Shown here in pieces: positions 1-8,062 of a stretch of DNA of 18,018 bases. This DNA is from CAWFKW01 sp964568655. Lineage in GTDB: Bacteria > Bacteroidota > Ignavibacteria > Tepidaquicellales > OLB5. A program made the translations under genes and the position numbers. Where the stretch lies: the NCBI GenBank assembly GCA_964568655.1, contig CAZMRG010000062.1, forward strand, positions 1 through 18,018. Direction: 5' to 3'. The notes below the pieces were generated by a model. That model searched no databases, was not told where the DNA came from, and saw only the letters and a list, made by a program, of their open reading frames with translations. How positions within the stretch are numbered: the stretch's first letter is position 1; the number at the start of each line of letters is the position of its first letter.

Positions 1-1
1 A

Positions 2-259
2 TTTGGACTGTTATTTACCGCGAGTTTAGCGTTGGTTGTAGCGGTTATTATTGTAAAAACGATTTTTAACAAAAAAGGGAAAAATTCGTTTTTTGAGCCC
101 AAAATAAATTTATTAATATCCATTATCTTAGGATTAATTGCGCATAATATGTTAGAAGACATAATCTGTTATCCCGAATATTTTGTTATGCCTTTATTTC
201 TGACATACCTTGGCTACCTTTTTTTATATTCCAATAATCGTCAGTTGGAAAGTTCGTAA
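2..259 (+). CDS. C-terminal fragment of a membrane protein, possibly O-antigen ligase/polymerase (Wzy/WaaL type)
   Basis: The reading frame is open from the first bases of the window to a TAA at 257-259, so this is the 3' end of a gene that starts upstream. A TTG lies in frame at 32 but is unlikely to be the true start, because coding-like hydrophobic sequence precedes it. The visible 85 residues contain two hydrophobic segments separated by a basic, polar stretch (NKKGKNSF). The second begins LIAHNMLEDI and ends GYLFLY before a short polar tail. A histidine/asparagine/aspartate-containing turn between two last transmembrane helices is common in O-antigen ligase/polymerase family proteins. 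The position just before a Wzx-type flippase fits a Wzy-type polymerase. The fragment is too short and hydrophobic to exclude another membrane protein, so the family call is an inference from context. Confidence 0.45.
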   Translation, partial: FGLLFTASLALVVAVIIVKTIFNKKGKNSFFEPKINLLISIILGLIAHNMLEDIICYPEYFVMPLFLTYLGYLFLYSNNRQLESS

Positions 260-347
260 TTTCAAAAAAGTAAAACATATTGAGACCAAAAATAATAAAA
301 TTCAAATTATAAAATGCTGATTCAGGTTTATGTAAATATTAAGGGAG

Positions 348-1829
348 CTGAAAATTAAGAAAATTATCATTTCTGTTTCCAAGATTTCGATTGCTTCAGC
401 TTCTATTATATTGTCAGGAATTATTAAAACCAAAATCTATTCAATTATTTTAGGAACTGTAGGAATAGGTATTGTCGCACAAGTGCTGAATTTAAATGGT
501 ATGATTTCATCATTAGGTTCGGTAGGCATTCCATTAGGATTAACAAAATATGTCTCCATATGGGAAAGTGAGAAAAACTGGAAAGCGATAAGAGAAGCTA
601 TTGCCAAATTTATGGCGATATTGCTCATTTTTGGAGTAATCTTAACGATCTTAACTATAATTTTCTCACAGAAAATATCAAATTTGATTTTGGATTCAGA
701 TTCGTATTCTTTGCTGATAATCATAGTAGCCTTCTCGTTTCCATTTTCATTGATTTACACAATATTTGAATCCACCGTAAGGGGGTTAAAACAATTCTCA
801 CAATATGCAAAACTAACTGTTTTAGTTTCCTCTCTCACAGTCATTATTAGCGTTATTTTTGTTTACAGTTTTCGGGAACTGGGCGTAGTGCTTGCAATTG
901 TTCTTTCTGCTTTAGTTAATACAATCATTTTTACTTACTATTTCCACAAGAAGAATATTTTCACATTTAGGGATTTAAAGTTTACCAACTACAGCATTAC
1001 TCCCGAATTAAAAAAAATATTTGCGATCGGGTTAGCAGGATTGACAGACTTATTTTTTACACAGTTGGTCTTAATCAGCATTAGAAGTATAATTGTCCGT
1101 TATCTTGGAATTGAAACTAACGGTATTTATCAAACAATTTACGTAATTTCAAGCAATTACTTAATGATTTTTTTTATGTCTATTGCCGCTTATTCCCTGC
1201 CGGTTTTATCCGAATTAAATGATGTATCGAAAATAAATATTCAGATCAACGATATTTTTAAGCTTACTTTATTATTAGTATTCCCAATTATTTCGATAAC
1301 GTATGTTTTCAGAGATTATTTAATTTTACTATTCTTTAGCTCGAAATTCAGTTCTGCATCAAACTTCTTCATTTATAATTTTGTCGGTGATTTTTTTAAA
1401 TCATTATCGTGGGTTTTGGGCGCCTGGTTAATTCCCAGGTCTAAACTAAGGCTTTGGGTCACTCTCGCTGTCGTTTACAGTATTTTGTATTTTTTAGCTT
1501 TTTTCGTGTTGATAAAATTTGTTTTTTTAGATTTAAAAAGCGTAGTAATCGCTTATGCTTTCGTAAATATCTTTCATTTTGCTATAAATTATTATTTTAT
1601 CAGAAAATTACAGTTTTTCAGGTTTAACAAAGATGTAATTAAAATATTGTCGATCTCTATGATTTGTTTACTCACATTATTTTTTGCATCTTTTATAAAT
1701 GTTTTATATGGTTATGTACTCATTCTTCCCGTTATTGCAATATGGGTGAAATTCTGCATCCGAAAGGAAGAAGCATTAAAACTTATTAAAATATTTAAAA
1801 ATAAAATCTACCCCCAAAAAGTAATATAG
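348..1829 (+). CDS. Wzx-type lipid-linked oligosaccharide flippase (O-antigen translocase, MOP/PST superfamily)
   Basis: This polytopic membrane protein of about 490 residues has roughly a dozen hydrophobic segments, matching MOP-superfamily Wzx flippases. These move undecaprenyl-diphosphate-linked repeat units across the inner membrane. The N-terminal region (KISIASASIILSG, then GTVGIGIVAQ and GSVGIPLGLTKYVS) has the glycine-rich helix-1/helix-2 pattern of O-antigen translocases. The start is uncertain. A TTG at 411 would cut off the first helix, and the frame stays open upstream to a TAA at 333-335. The upstream residues (KIKKIIISVSKISIASAS) clearly belong to the protein. No ATG, GTG or TTG is available there, leaving CTG at 348 or ATT at 354; 348 is used here. 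An AGGGAG purine run lies at 342-347. The gene is separated from the preceding one by about 90 AT-rich bases without clear structure. Its role as repeat-unit exporter for this locus is inferred from family and context. Confidence 0.82.
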   Translation: MKIKKIIISVSKISIASASIILSGIIKTKIYSIILGTVGIGIVAQVLNLNGMISSLGSVGIPLGLTKYVSIWESEKNWKAIREAIAKFMAILLIFGVILTILTIIFSQKISNLILDSDSYSLLIIIVAFSFPFSLIYTIFESTVRGLKQFSQYAKLTVLVSSLTVIISVIFVYSFRELGVVLAIVLSALVNTIIFTYYFHKKNIFTFRDLKFTNYSITPELKKIFAIGLAGLTDLFFTQLVLISIRSIIVRYLGIETNGIYQTIYVISSNYLMIFFMSIAAYSLPVLSELNDVSKINIQINDIFKLTLLLVFPIISITYVFRDYLILLFFSSKFSSASNFFIYNFVGDFFKSLSWVLGAWLIPRSKLRLWVTLAVVYSILYFLAFFVLIKFVFLDLKSVVIAYAFVNIFHFAINYYFIRKLQFFRFNKDVIKILSISMICLLTLFFASFINVLYGYVLILPVIAIWVKFCIRKEEALKLIKIFKNKIYPQKVI

Positions 1830-1840
1830 AAAATTATCAC

Positions 1841-2695
1841 ATGGTTTCAGTAATAATAACTACATATAACAGAGCCGGGTATTTAAATAAATGTTTGCAT
1901 TCAATTGTAAATCAAACATATAAAGATATTGAAATTTTTGTGATTGATGATGGCTCTGTAGATAATACTTCTGAAATTGTGAAAAATTTTCAAGACAAAA
2001 GGATCGTTTATGTTAAAAACGAAAGGACAGGCAACGTCTCGTATTCAAGGAACATGGGGATAAAGATGTCAAACAGGCCGTATGTCGCATTTTGTGATGA
2101 TGATGATACCTGGAAAGCAAATAAGCTTGATGTCCAGTTGAAATACATTAAGGATGAAAAAATAGTATGTTCTAACGGCGATGTGATAGACGAAAATGAT
2201 GTGATCATAGTCAAGCAGAATAATAATTACAAAGAAGACATGTGCTTTGATTTAAGTTTTATTCTGAAAGATAACCGGATTTTAACTTCCAGCATGTTTG
2301 TGTCTAAAGATATTTTTGATAAAATCGGTCTGTTTGAAGAAAAACATGCCAGCAGATGTGAAGATTATGAAATGTGGATCAGAATGGCTACCGAATATAA
2401 GATCAAATATATAAACCAGGCGCTGGTGAGCTATAGGCTTCATAGCGGAAATTTAAGCAGAAAGTCGTATTCGGATGCAGTAGAAGTGTACGAGACAAAT
2501 ATTAATATACTTTTACCGTTTATCAAACATTTTGATGCTGAAGTTGTCAAGTCTGCAAATTATGGGATAACCTTTCTGTATAAAAGGTTAATAAGAGTCA
2601 GTCTCGTTAAAGGTCATTTTATTAAATGTTGTTTGTTTATAAAAAAATATTTCGAGAATAAAAAAGCTTTGAGGTCAAAGGTAGCGAATGTCTGA
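1841..2695 (+). CDS. Glycosyltransferase family 2 (GT-A fold)
   Basis: This cytoplasmic or membrane-associated sugar transferase of 284 residues probably adds one sugar to the growing lipid-linked repeat unit. It starts VSVIITTYNRAGYL, the classical GT2 N-terminus. The nucleotide-binding IDDGS motif is at residues 35-39, SRNMGI at 69-74, a metal-binding acidic cluster FCDDDDTW at 84-91 (the DxD equivalent), and the probable catalytic-base region CEDYEMW at 173-179. YRLHSGNLS further on is also typical of this subgroup. The C-terminal 60 residues are basic and may dock on the membrane. The ATG start is 11 bases after the flippase stop, and its last codons overlap the next gene if that starts at 2688, so translation is probably coupled. 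Donor and acceptor sugars cannot be read from the sequence. Confidence 0.9.
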   Translation: MVSVIITTYNRAGYLNKCLHSIVNQTYKDIEIFVIDDGSVDNTSEIVKNFQDKRIVYVKNERTGNVSYSRNMGIKMSNRPYVAFCDDDDTWKANKLDVQLKYIKDEKIVCSNGDVIDENDVIIVKQNNNYKEDMCFDLSFILKDNRILTSSMFVSKDIFDKIGLFEEKHASRCEDYEMWIRMATEYKIKYINQALVSYRLHSGNLSRKSYSDAVEVYETNINILLPFIKHFDAEVVKSANYGITFLYKRLIRVSLVKGHFIKCCLFIKKYFENKKALRSKVANV

Positions 2696-3788
2696 TATAG
2701 CAGAGCAGGAAATTTTGAAAATTAATATTATAATTCCATTTTTTTTGCGAACAGGCGGCATAAAGCTGATACTTGAATATGCAAATCGTTTGACTCTTAA
2801 AGGGCATAATGTAATAGTATATTCGCCAATTTATCCATATAATTACCATGCTGGTCAGTTTAATATAGTTGCCAATATTAAAAGGTTTTACAGAAGAATT
2901 AGAGAACTTGCTTTAACTCGGAAAACTTTGAGAAAGTTTAAAGTTTTAAATATCAAAATAAAATTTGTTCCCGTCGTTAAGAATATTTTTGTCCGTAATG
3001 CGGACATCGCAATGGCAACATCATGGCCGACTGCTTATAGTGTGAATAAATTAAATAATAGGAAAAAATTTTATTTTATTCAGGATTATGAAAACTGGGA
3101 TTCTTTTAATATTAATATGGCTGATAATAGTTATTTACTCCCTCTCATTCGAATTACAACTTGTGAGTACCTGCATAAGTTAATTTTTGATAAATTCAAA
3201 GTTGAATCGACTATTATTTTTAATGGAATCGATCCCAAAATGTTCTACAATGACAATAAGATTTTTAGCAAACCTAATACATTATTGTTTATTGATAATG
3301 GTTTGAAAAGAAAAAACTGCATTCAGGCAGTCGAAACTTCTATAAAACTAAAAAAACATTTTCCCGATTTGAATATTATTTCTTTTGGGCATAAACAATA
3401 TCATGATATGCCTGAATATATCAAATTTACAGAAGCCCCTGATGACGATGAAATCAGAAAACTTTACAGCAAGGCAGATATTTTTTTGTTTACGAGTAAA
3501 GAGGAAGGATTTGCAACTCCACCAGCTGAAGCAATGGCCTGCAAATGTGCGGTAGTCACCTCTAGGATTGCTGCCGTAGAGGAGTATTCCAAACATATGG
3601 AGTCAGCAATTCATGTTGACCCTAACGATCCTGATGAGTATTTCAGAGCAGTATCCTATCTGCTCGATAATCCGGATGAATGTAAACGCATTTCTTTAAA
3701 TGCATACGCTGAATCACAAAAAATATTAGACTGTTGGGATGAATCCACAGATAAATTGGAAGCTTTATTTAAAGAACATTTAAAATAA
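2688..3788 (+). CDS. Glycosyltransferase family 4, WsaF-like (GT-B fold)
   Basis: This is a two-domain GT-B glycosyltransferase of 366 residues. The N-terminal domain has NIIIPFF near residues 13-19, then a glycine-containing acceptor loop (RTGGIKLILEYANRL). A KFYFIQDYENWD stretch resembles WsaF-type rhamnosyltransferases and related GT4 enzymes. The C-terminal donor-binding domain has a SKEEGFATPPAEAMAC segment with the EX7E signature at E273 and E281. The activity is a sugar transfer from a nucleotide sugar in repeat-unit assembly; a rhamnosyl donor is only a guess. The ATG at 2688 overlaps the preceding GT2 by 8 bases. A TTG at 2715, preceded by AGGA at 2707-2710, would give a protein starting MKINIIIPFF. 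That is closer to family N-termini and fits the frequent TTG use here. Confidence 0.86.
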   Translation: MSDIAEQEILKINIIIPFFLRTGGIKLILEYANRLTLKGHNVIVYSPIYPYNYHAGQFNIVANIKRFYRRIRELALTRKTLRKFKVLNIKIKFVPVVKNIFVRNADIAMATSWPTAYSVNKLNNRKKFYFIQDYENWDSFNINMADNSYLLPLIRITTCEYLHKLIFDKFKVESTIIFNGIDPKMFYNDNKIFSKPNTLLFIDNGLKRKNCIQAVETSIKLKKHFPDLNIISFGHKQYHDMPEYIKFTEAPDDDEIRKLYSKADIFLFTSKEEGFATPPAEAMACKCAVVTSRIAAVEEYSKHMESAIHVDPNDPDEYFRAVSYLLDNPDECKRISLNAYAESQKILDCWDESTDKLEALFKEHLK

Positions 3789-3900
3789 GAATTATTGGTA
3801 TAATCAATTTGTCAGAGTAAATCTAAAAATGGCAAAGTTAGTTTTATCGGGTTATAAATATTATTTAATAAACTAAATTTAAAATTAAAATAGCTTAATT

Positions 3901-4741
3901 ATGATAACAAAAATTTTGATTAATATTCTTCCAAGAAAATTAAGGAGAAAATTAAGAAAGATATATTATTTACCTTCAGATATCATTCATGGACTTTTCG
4001 GACAAAGGAAAAAAATGATACCTTCCAAAAGTCAAATTTTCGTTGGGGGAGGAGACTTTGAAGAGGTTGGAAATCAATTCCTGGCTCATTTTAAAGAGTT
4101 TGGGAACATTACTCCTGAATCGCGTATTCTGGATGTAGGCTGCGGAATTGGCAGGATGGCTGTTCCGTTAACGAAATTCCTGAATGCCAAAGGATCTTAC
4201 CATGGTTTTGATATAGTTCCTGAAGGAATAGATTGGTGTAAAAAAAAGATTTCCGCCGATTATCCGAATTTTCATTTTCAGCTGGTTGATATTTTCAATA
4301 AGGATTACAATCCGAAGGGAAAATTTATGGCTTCTGAATACAAATTTCCTTATGAAAATGATTATTTTGATTTTATTTCTCTTACTTCTGTTTTCACTCA
4401 TATGCTTCCGGCAGATATTGAAAACTATTTAAATGAAATTTACAGGGTTTTGAAAAAGGGAAAAGGGATATGTCTGATAACCTATTTTTTACTTAATGAT
4501 GAATCAANNNNNNNNNNTAATGGAATTGAATAAATCAGTATTGGATTTCAAGTATAATTTTGAAAATTATAGAACAACTAACAAAAAAATTCCTGAAGCA
4601 GTGATTGCTTTTGAAGAAGACTATATTGTAAAGCTCTACTCGCGTATAGGTTTTCGCTTAATTGAACCAATTCATTATGGGTCGTTTTGCGGAAGAAATA
4701 ATTACCTAAGTTATCAGGATATAATAATTGCTTCAAAATAA
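3901..4741 (+). CDS. Class I SAM-dependent methyltransferase, interrupted by an assembly gap
   Basis: The upstream part (residues 1-202) contains SAM-binding motif I, ILDVGCGIGRMA at about 76-87, then the acidic residue of GFDIVPEG. The characteristic FDFISLTSVFTHMLP and EIYRVLKKGKG segments follow. The downstream part after the 10 N is in another frame as written and runs to a TAA at 4739-4741. It contains IPEAVIAFEEDYIVKLY, then EPIHYGSFCGR and LSYQDIIIA, which is the C-terminal half of the same family. The two parts should be one protein; the frames join if the true gap is a multiple of three bases. Comparison with the layout of the family suggests only a few codons are missing. It probably methylates a sugar or a glycan terminus, but the acceptor is unknown. 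The 112-base stretch before it is AT-rich, and a separate promoter there is possible but not demonstrable. Confidence 0.82.
4508..4517. other. Assembly gap (10 N)
   Basis: This is a run of ten undetermined bases. It is a scaffold join and not a biological feature. It lies inside the methyltransferase coding region, whose reading frame does not continue across exactly ten bases. The real missing length must be a multiple of three if the gene is intact. Confidence 0.99.
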
Positions 4742-4813
4742 TCTGATAAATTAATTTTGTTTTGTAACATGAGCTGCGGGACATAGTGATTGTTGCTGAA
4801 ATTTCACATTAGT

Positions 4814-6835
4814 ATGGTATTCGAAAGAAAATATTTTTGGTTGCTTTTTTGCATATTGATTAATTTGCCAAATTTATCCAAAGCATTTTATTCGGATCAT
4901 CCGCAAATCGTTTTTGATTTAAATAAGTCGAATACGTTAAGCGCTTTTAAAATCAAATATAAAAACTCTGAATTCGTTGCCTCAAATTTTGGCGGTATTG
5001 CAGTCATAAATAGAAATGGTGAGTTATTCCAGCCCTGGTCCCCCGGGGTAAAATATCTCTTGCTTAATAAAAAAGAATCGGGTAATCAATTTACTGCTGA
5101 ATGGGTTATGTATAAAGATAATGATTTTTATTATCATTACGAAGTTAAGGTGGATATTGATGAAAATCAAACTGTAATACATTTTCAGGAACTTGGTAAT
5201 TTGGATTTTGACGGATTGCCAAGCTATGCTGCTTCAGCTTATGCTTTATATCTTGACAGGTGTGAAAGTGCAATCAATCCGGTCGTTATTGGCATCCCTT
5301 ACCTTACTATGTTTAATATCTTATTCGCTAACGACTGTTTTGTCTCCATGTATTTTGATTGGAATAAAACGAATGCTTCGCAGATAATCGCTTATAACGA
5401 AAAATCTTTTTCAAAAACTTCCGAGTTTTATTCGCAATATGCTTTATATAATCAGCTTACAAACGGTATGAGAAATAAGCTGGATGAAACAGTTTATCTG
5501 AAAGTATCTGATAATATTGATAATGTTTTACCGGATTTACCCAACCCTGTATCTAAATATAAAAAAGAATCGTCCGAAAGACTTGTTTTCGATGACTGGG
5601 ATGATTTAAACAGTATTATGGGTAATATTGAAAAAATTAATCAAAGTGGAATTAAGAATATCTGGCATATAGTGCATAGCGTTCAAAGGAGTATATCTTC
5701 GCCGGTAATGTCATTTTATAATTTGACGCTTGATGATAAAGAAAACGTTAAATTAGTTAGTGAATATGATAAACGTTATGGTATTCTATTATCAGTGCAT
5801 GAAAATTATTGTGAAATGTTTACGAAGTCAAAAGAATTTAACAAAAATAACTTATCTTTAAGTTCAAATGGGAATTTTATTTTTAATTGGTACGACGGAT
5901 TAAGCGCAGATACTTCTTATTTGGTAAAACCAGTAAAATTATTTGATTATGTAAGTTCCTTTTCAAGAAATGTACATTCAGATTATAACACAAACTCTTC
6001 TTTCCATGATGTAACATCATCTTATGATCCTTCTAAATTTGTAGATTATGATTATAAAACTGAGGGAGCGGGCAAGTTTGAAACGCCTTACCGGGTTTTT
6101 AGGTCTCTTGCAGATACTCTGAGAATGATTCATCAGGGACCGGTTAGCGGCGAAGGACTTGCACATTTTTTGTATGTAGGTTACTATGATGATATTAGCA
6201 GCGCTCAAATTCATACGGCACAGAGCCTTCCGGGTTCTTATGGAACAGAAACAAATGGCGGTTACTATAAACCCATTCTGGTAAATTTTGATCTGTTGAA
6301 AATGAAGGAAAAGGCGACTGTTCATGGCGTAGGATATTACGACCGGTTTTTCTATAACCATGAAATGGGGAGAAATATAGGCAGAGATAGAGATTCGATA
6401 TTGATGTATTCAGCTACAGAAATTGCATACGGGCATGGAAGTTTTTTCAGGACTTTGGAACAGGGTGAAATAGAATATAAATATGTTTACCCTGTCCAAT
6501 TAAGATATGGTTTAGCAAGTGTCAAGGAAATATGGTATAATGATAACGGCTCGTTGATATCTGCTTCTGATTACATTAGAAGGCATCCCTACACTTTTGA
6601 TAAAATCGATAACAAAGATTTTATGGGACAGATAATGGTTATGTATGATAACGGACTTATTGTATACGTTAACAGGCATCCTACAAAAAAATGGGATTTA
6701 AATATTTCACATTCTAAAACTTTTGTAAGCGCTCATTGCATTTTGAGCGGATCGGAACTTTTATCCTGCGGTGAAAATAATATAACCCCTTGCGAGTTGC
6801 CTCCAAATAATGGATGGTTATGTTATATGAATTAG
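4814..6835 (+). CDS. Secreted putative glycoside hydrolase (GH101/DUF5696-like layout)
   Basis: The ATG at 4814 gives 673 residues with a clear Sec signal peptide: basic FERKYFW, a hydrophobic core, then LSKA with probable cleavage after Ala24 and no lipobox cysteine. A TTG at 4790 would add eight residues and is less likely. After the signal, residues 25 to about 200 look like a beta-sandwich domain with many aromatic and Asn/Gly turns. The central part (about 240-480) reads like a TIM barrel: GIKNIWHIVHS, YGILLSVHENY, SSFHDVTSSYDP with D399, and GPVSGEG with E447. D399 and E447 are my candidates for the catalytic nucleophile and acid, by analogy with large retaining glycosidases of GH101-like type. 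The C-terminal part is again beta-rich. It would act in the periplasm or outside the cell, perhaps trimming or degrading the polysaccharide made here. The family assignment is tentative; that it is an exported, carbohydrate-active-looking protein is firmer. Confidence 0.6.
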   Translation: MVFERKYFWLLFCILINLPNLSKAFYSDHPQIVFDLNKSNTLSAFKIKYKNSEFVASNFGGIAVINRNGELFQPWSPGVKYLLLNKKESGNQFTAEWVMYKDNDFYYHYEVKVDIDENQTVIHFQELGNLDFDGLPSYAASAYALYLDRCESAINPVVIGIPYLTMFNILFANDCFVSMYFDWNKTNASQIIAYNEKSFSKTSEFYSQYALYNQLTNGMRNKLDETVYLKVSDNIDNVLPDLPNPVSKYKKESSERLVFDDWDDLNSIMGNIEKINQSGIKNIWHIVHSVQRSISSPVMSFYNLTLDDKENVKLVSEYDKRYGILLSVHENYCEMFTKSKEFNKNNLSLSSNGNFIFNWYDGLSADTSYLVKPVKLFDYVSSFSRNVHSDYNTNSSFHDVTSSYDPSKFVDYDYKTEGAGKFETPYRVFRSLADTLRMIHQGPVSGEGLAHFLYVGYYDDISSAQIHTAQSLPGSYGTETNGGYYKPILVNFDLLKMKEKATVHGVGYYDRFFYNHEMGRNIGRDRDSILMYSATEIAYGHGSFFRTLEQGEIEYKYVYPVQLRYGLASVKEIWYNDNGSLISASDYIRRHPYTFDKIDNKDFMGQIMVMYDNGLIVYVNRHPTKKWDLNISHSKTFVSAHCILSGSELLSCGENNITPCELPPNNGWLCYMN

Positions 6836-6847
6836 AATTTGTAAAGA

Positions 6848-7132
6848 ATGTCGAAAATATTTGTTACCGGTTCGGCCGGGTTTATTGGTTCTGTTGCAAT
6901 AGAAATGCTTTTCAATTCCGGCCATGGAGTTTTTCATTTTACCGCAAAAACAACATTTGATTTTGTATTGCCAAAATTTAGAAATATTTTCAGCATAAAA
7001 TCGTGAACGGTTTAAAATTACCGAATGTTGTGCGGGAATTTGGATGCAATTATATGGTAATTTCTTCAACTGCAGCTGCATTAGGAGAATTCCCATCAAG
7101 AAGCGAATACTATATAGAAATTATTGGATAAA
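6848..7132 (+). pseudogene. Remnant of a GalE-like NAD-dependent sugar epimerase/dehydratase
   Basis: An ATG at 6848 opens MSKIFVTGSAGFIGSVAIEM, a textbook Rossmann N-terminus with the GxxGxxG dinucleotide-binding motif. This frame (52 residues) degenerates after about residue 28 and stops at 7004-7006. In another frame, from about 6982 to a stop at 7129-7131, the sequence reads YFQHKIVNGLKLPNVVREFG followed by CNYMVISSTAAALGEF. This matches the region around residues 90-130 of UDP-glucose 4-epimerase-type enzymes, including the serine/threonine-rich SSTAA catalytic segment. About 50-60 residues between the two blocks are missing, along with the Tyr-x-x-x-Lys motif and the whole substrate-binding half. 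The gene is therefore dead. It fills the 312-base stretch between the hydrolase and the next glycosyltransferase, and no other feature is visible there. Confidence 0.85.
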
Positions 7133-7147
7133 TAAACGCGGTTTGAA

Positions 7148-8062
7148 TTGACTTTATCTATAGTTATAGTTCATTATAATACGCCGGTAGAACTTATTAA
7201 ATGTTTAAGATCTGTTACGCAATACCTGGGTGATATCAATTTTGAGGTTATTGTAGTAGATAATTGTTCGGTTGACAGAACAATTGAGAATTTCAAAATA
7301 GAATTTCCGTGGGTGGGTTTTTATTTTATGAAAGAAAATCTCGGGTATGCAAAAGCAAATAATTTTGCTGTAAATAAATCAACGGGTGATTTTATTTTAT
7401 TATTAAATCCGGATACAGAATTAATTGAAGATTGTATTTCGCCAATGTTGAAATTTTTGGAAGATAACCCTGCTGCAGGCGCCTGTGGTCCAATGCTCGT
7501 ATATAAGGATGGCCGGTTTCAAAATTCATGTGGCGGAAGAATGGGCATATTTTATGAGATTGCCGAAGCTTTAATGTTCATAAATCTTTATAGACGGATC
7601 TGGAGAATGAATAAAATAAACTTGAAAAACAATTTACATCCGGTGAAAGTAGGATGGTTGAGCGGAGCATGTATTCTTGTAAATCGAAAATTATACGAAG
7701 AAGTCGGCGGTTTTTCAAATAAATACTTTCTTAATTATGAAGATATTGATCTTTGCGCGAGGATTGAGGAAAAGTTCTTTTTGAATTATTATTTCCCAAA
7801 TCTTAGATGTATTCATTTGGACCAAACAAGCCAAAAGAAGAATTATGAAGGTTTGGTTTTTACCAGATACCAAAGTCGATTAATTTATGCAAAGTTTCAT
7901 TATAATACCGTACTATCTGTTTTTGTGAGGCTAATTCATATAGTTGGAATACTTTTGAGATTAGCCCTTGTTAATTTTATATACAGAAATTCTGAAAGAT
8001 CCGAAAGGTATGCAGGATATAAAAGAGCATTTAAATTATACACAGGTTTAAAACGAATATGA
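7148..8062 (+). CDS. Glycosyltransferase family 2 (rhamnosyltransferase/WbbL-like)
   Basis: This is a GT-A enzyme of 304 residues starting with TTG, giving MTLSIVIVHYNTP. No ATG lies near enough to include the conserved first strand. The nucleotide-binding VVDNCS motif is at 36-41. NPDTE with the metal-binding Asp89 follows, then a GWLSGACILVNR acceptor loop and NYEDIDLCARI with E198/D199 as the catalytic-base region. This motif order is typical of WbbL-like rhamnosyltransferases and of many O-antigen GT2 enzymes. The C-terminal 70 residues include a hydrophobic amphipathic segment (VFVRLIHIVGILLRLALVNF) that may anchor it to the membrane. The stop overlaps the next start by 4 bases (ATGA), so it is coupled with the GT4 that follows. 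The sugar specificity is unknown. Confidence 0.88.
   Translation: MTLSIVIVHYNTPVELIKCLRSVTQYLGDINFEVIVVDNCSVDRTIENFKIEFPWVGFYFMKENLGYAKANNFAVNKSTGDFILLLNPDTELIEDCISPMLKFLEDNPAAGACGPMLVYKDGRFQNSCGGRMGIFYEIAEALMFINLYRRIWRMNKINLKNNLHPVKVGWLSGACILVNRKLYEEVGGFSNKYFLNYEDIDLCARIEEKFFLNYYFPNLRCIHLDQTSQKKNYEGLVFTRYQSRLIYAKFHYNTVLSVFVRLIHIVGILLRLALVNFIYRNSERSERYAGYKRAFKLYTGLKRI

Noticed and set aside
437..724. Minus-strand open frame opposite the flippase gene
   Set aside because: It is the antisense shadow of a clearly coding plus-strand gene and shows no recognisable motif. The same applies to the other minus-strand frames in the window.
3799..3804. TATAAT hexamer shortly after the GT4 stop, as a possible promoter for the methyltransferase
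   Set aside because: No convincing -35 element lies at the right distance. Such hexamers are expected by chance in AT-rich DNA, and FCB-group promoters usually follow a different consensus.
6818..7099. Minus-strand open frame of 93 codons over the epimerase remnant
   Set aside because: The plus strand here carries recognisable epimerase blocks (GSAGFIGS, ISSTAAALGE). The minus-strand translation has no recognisable motif and no operon context.
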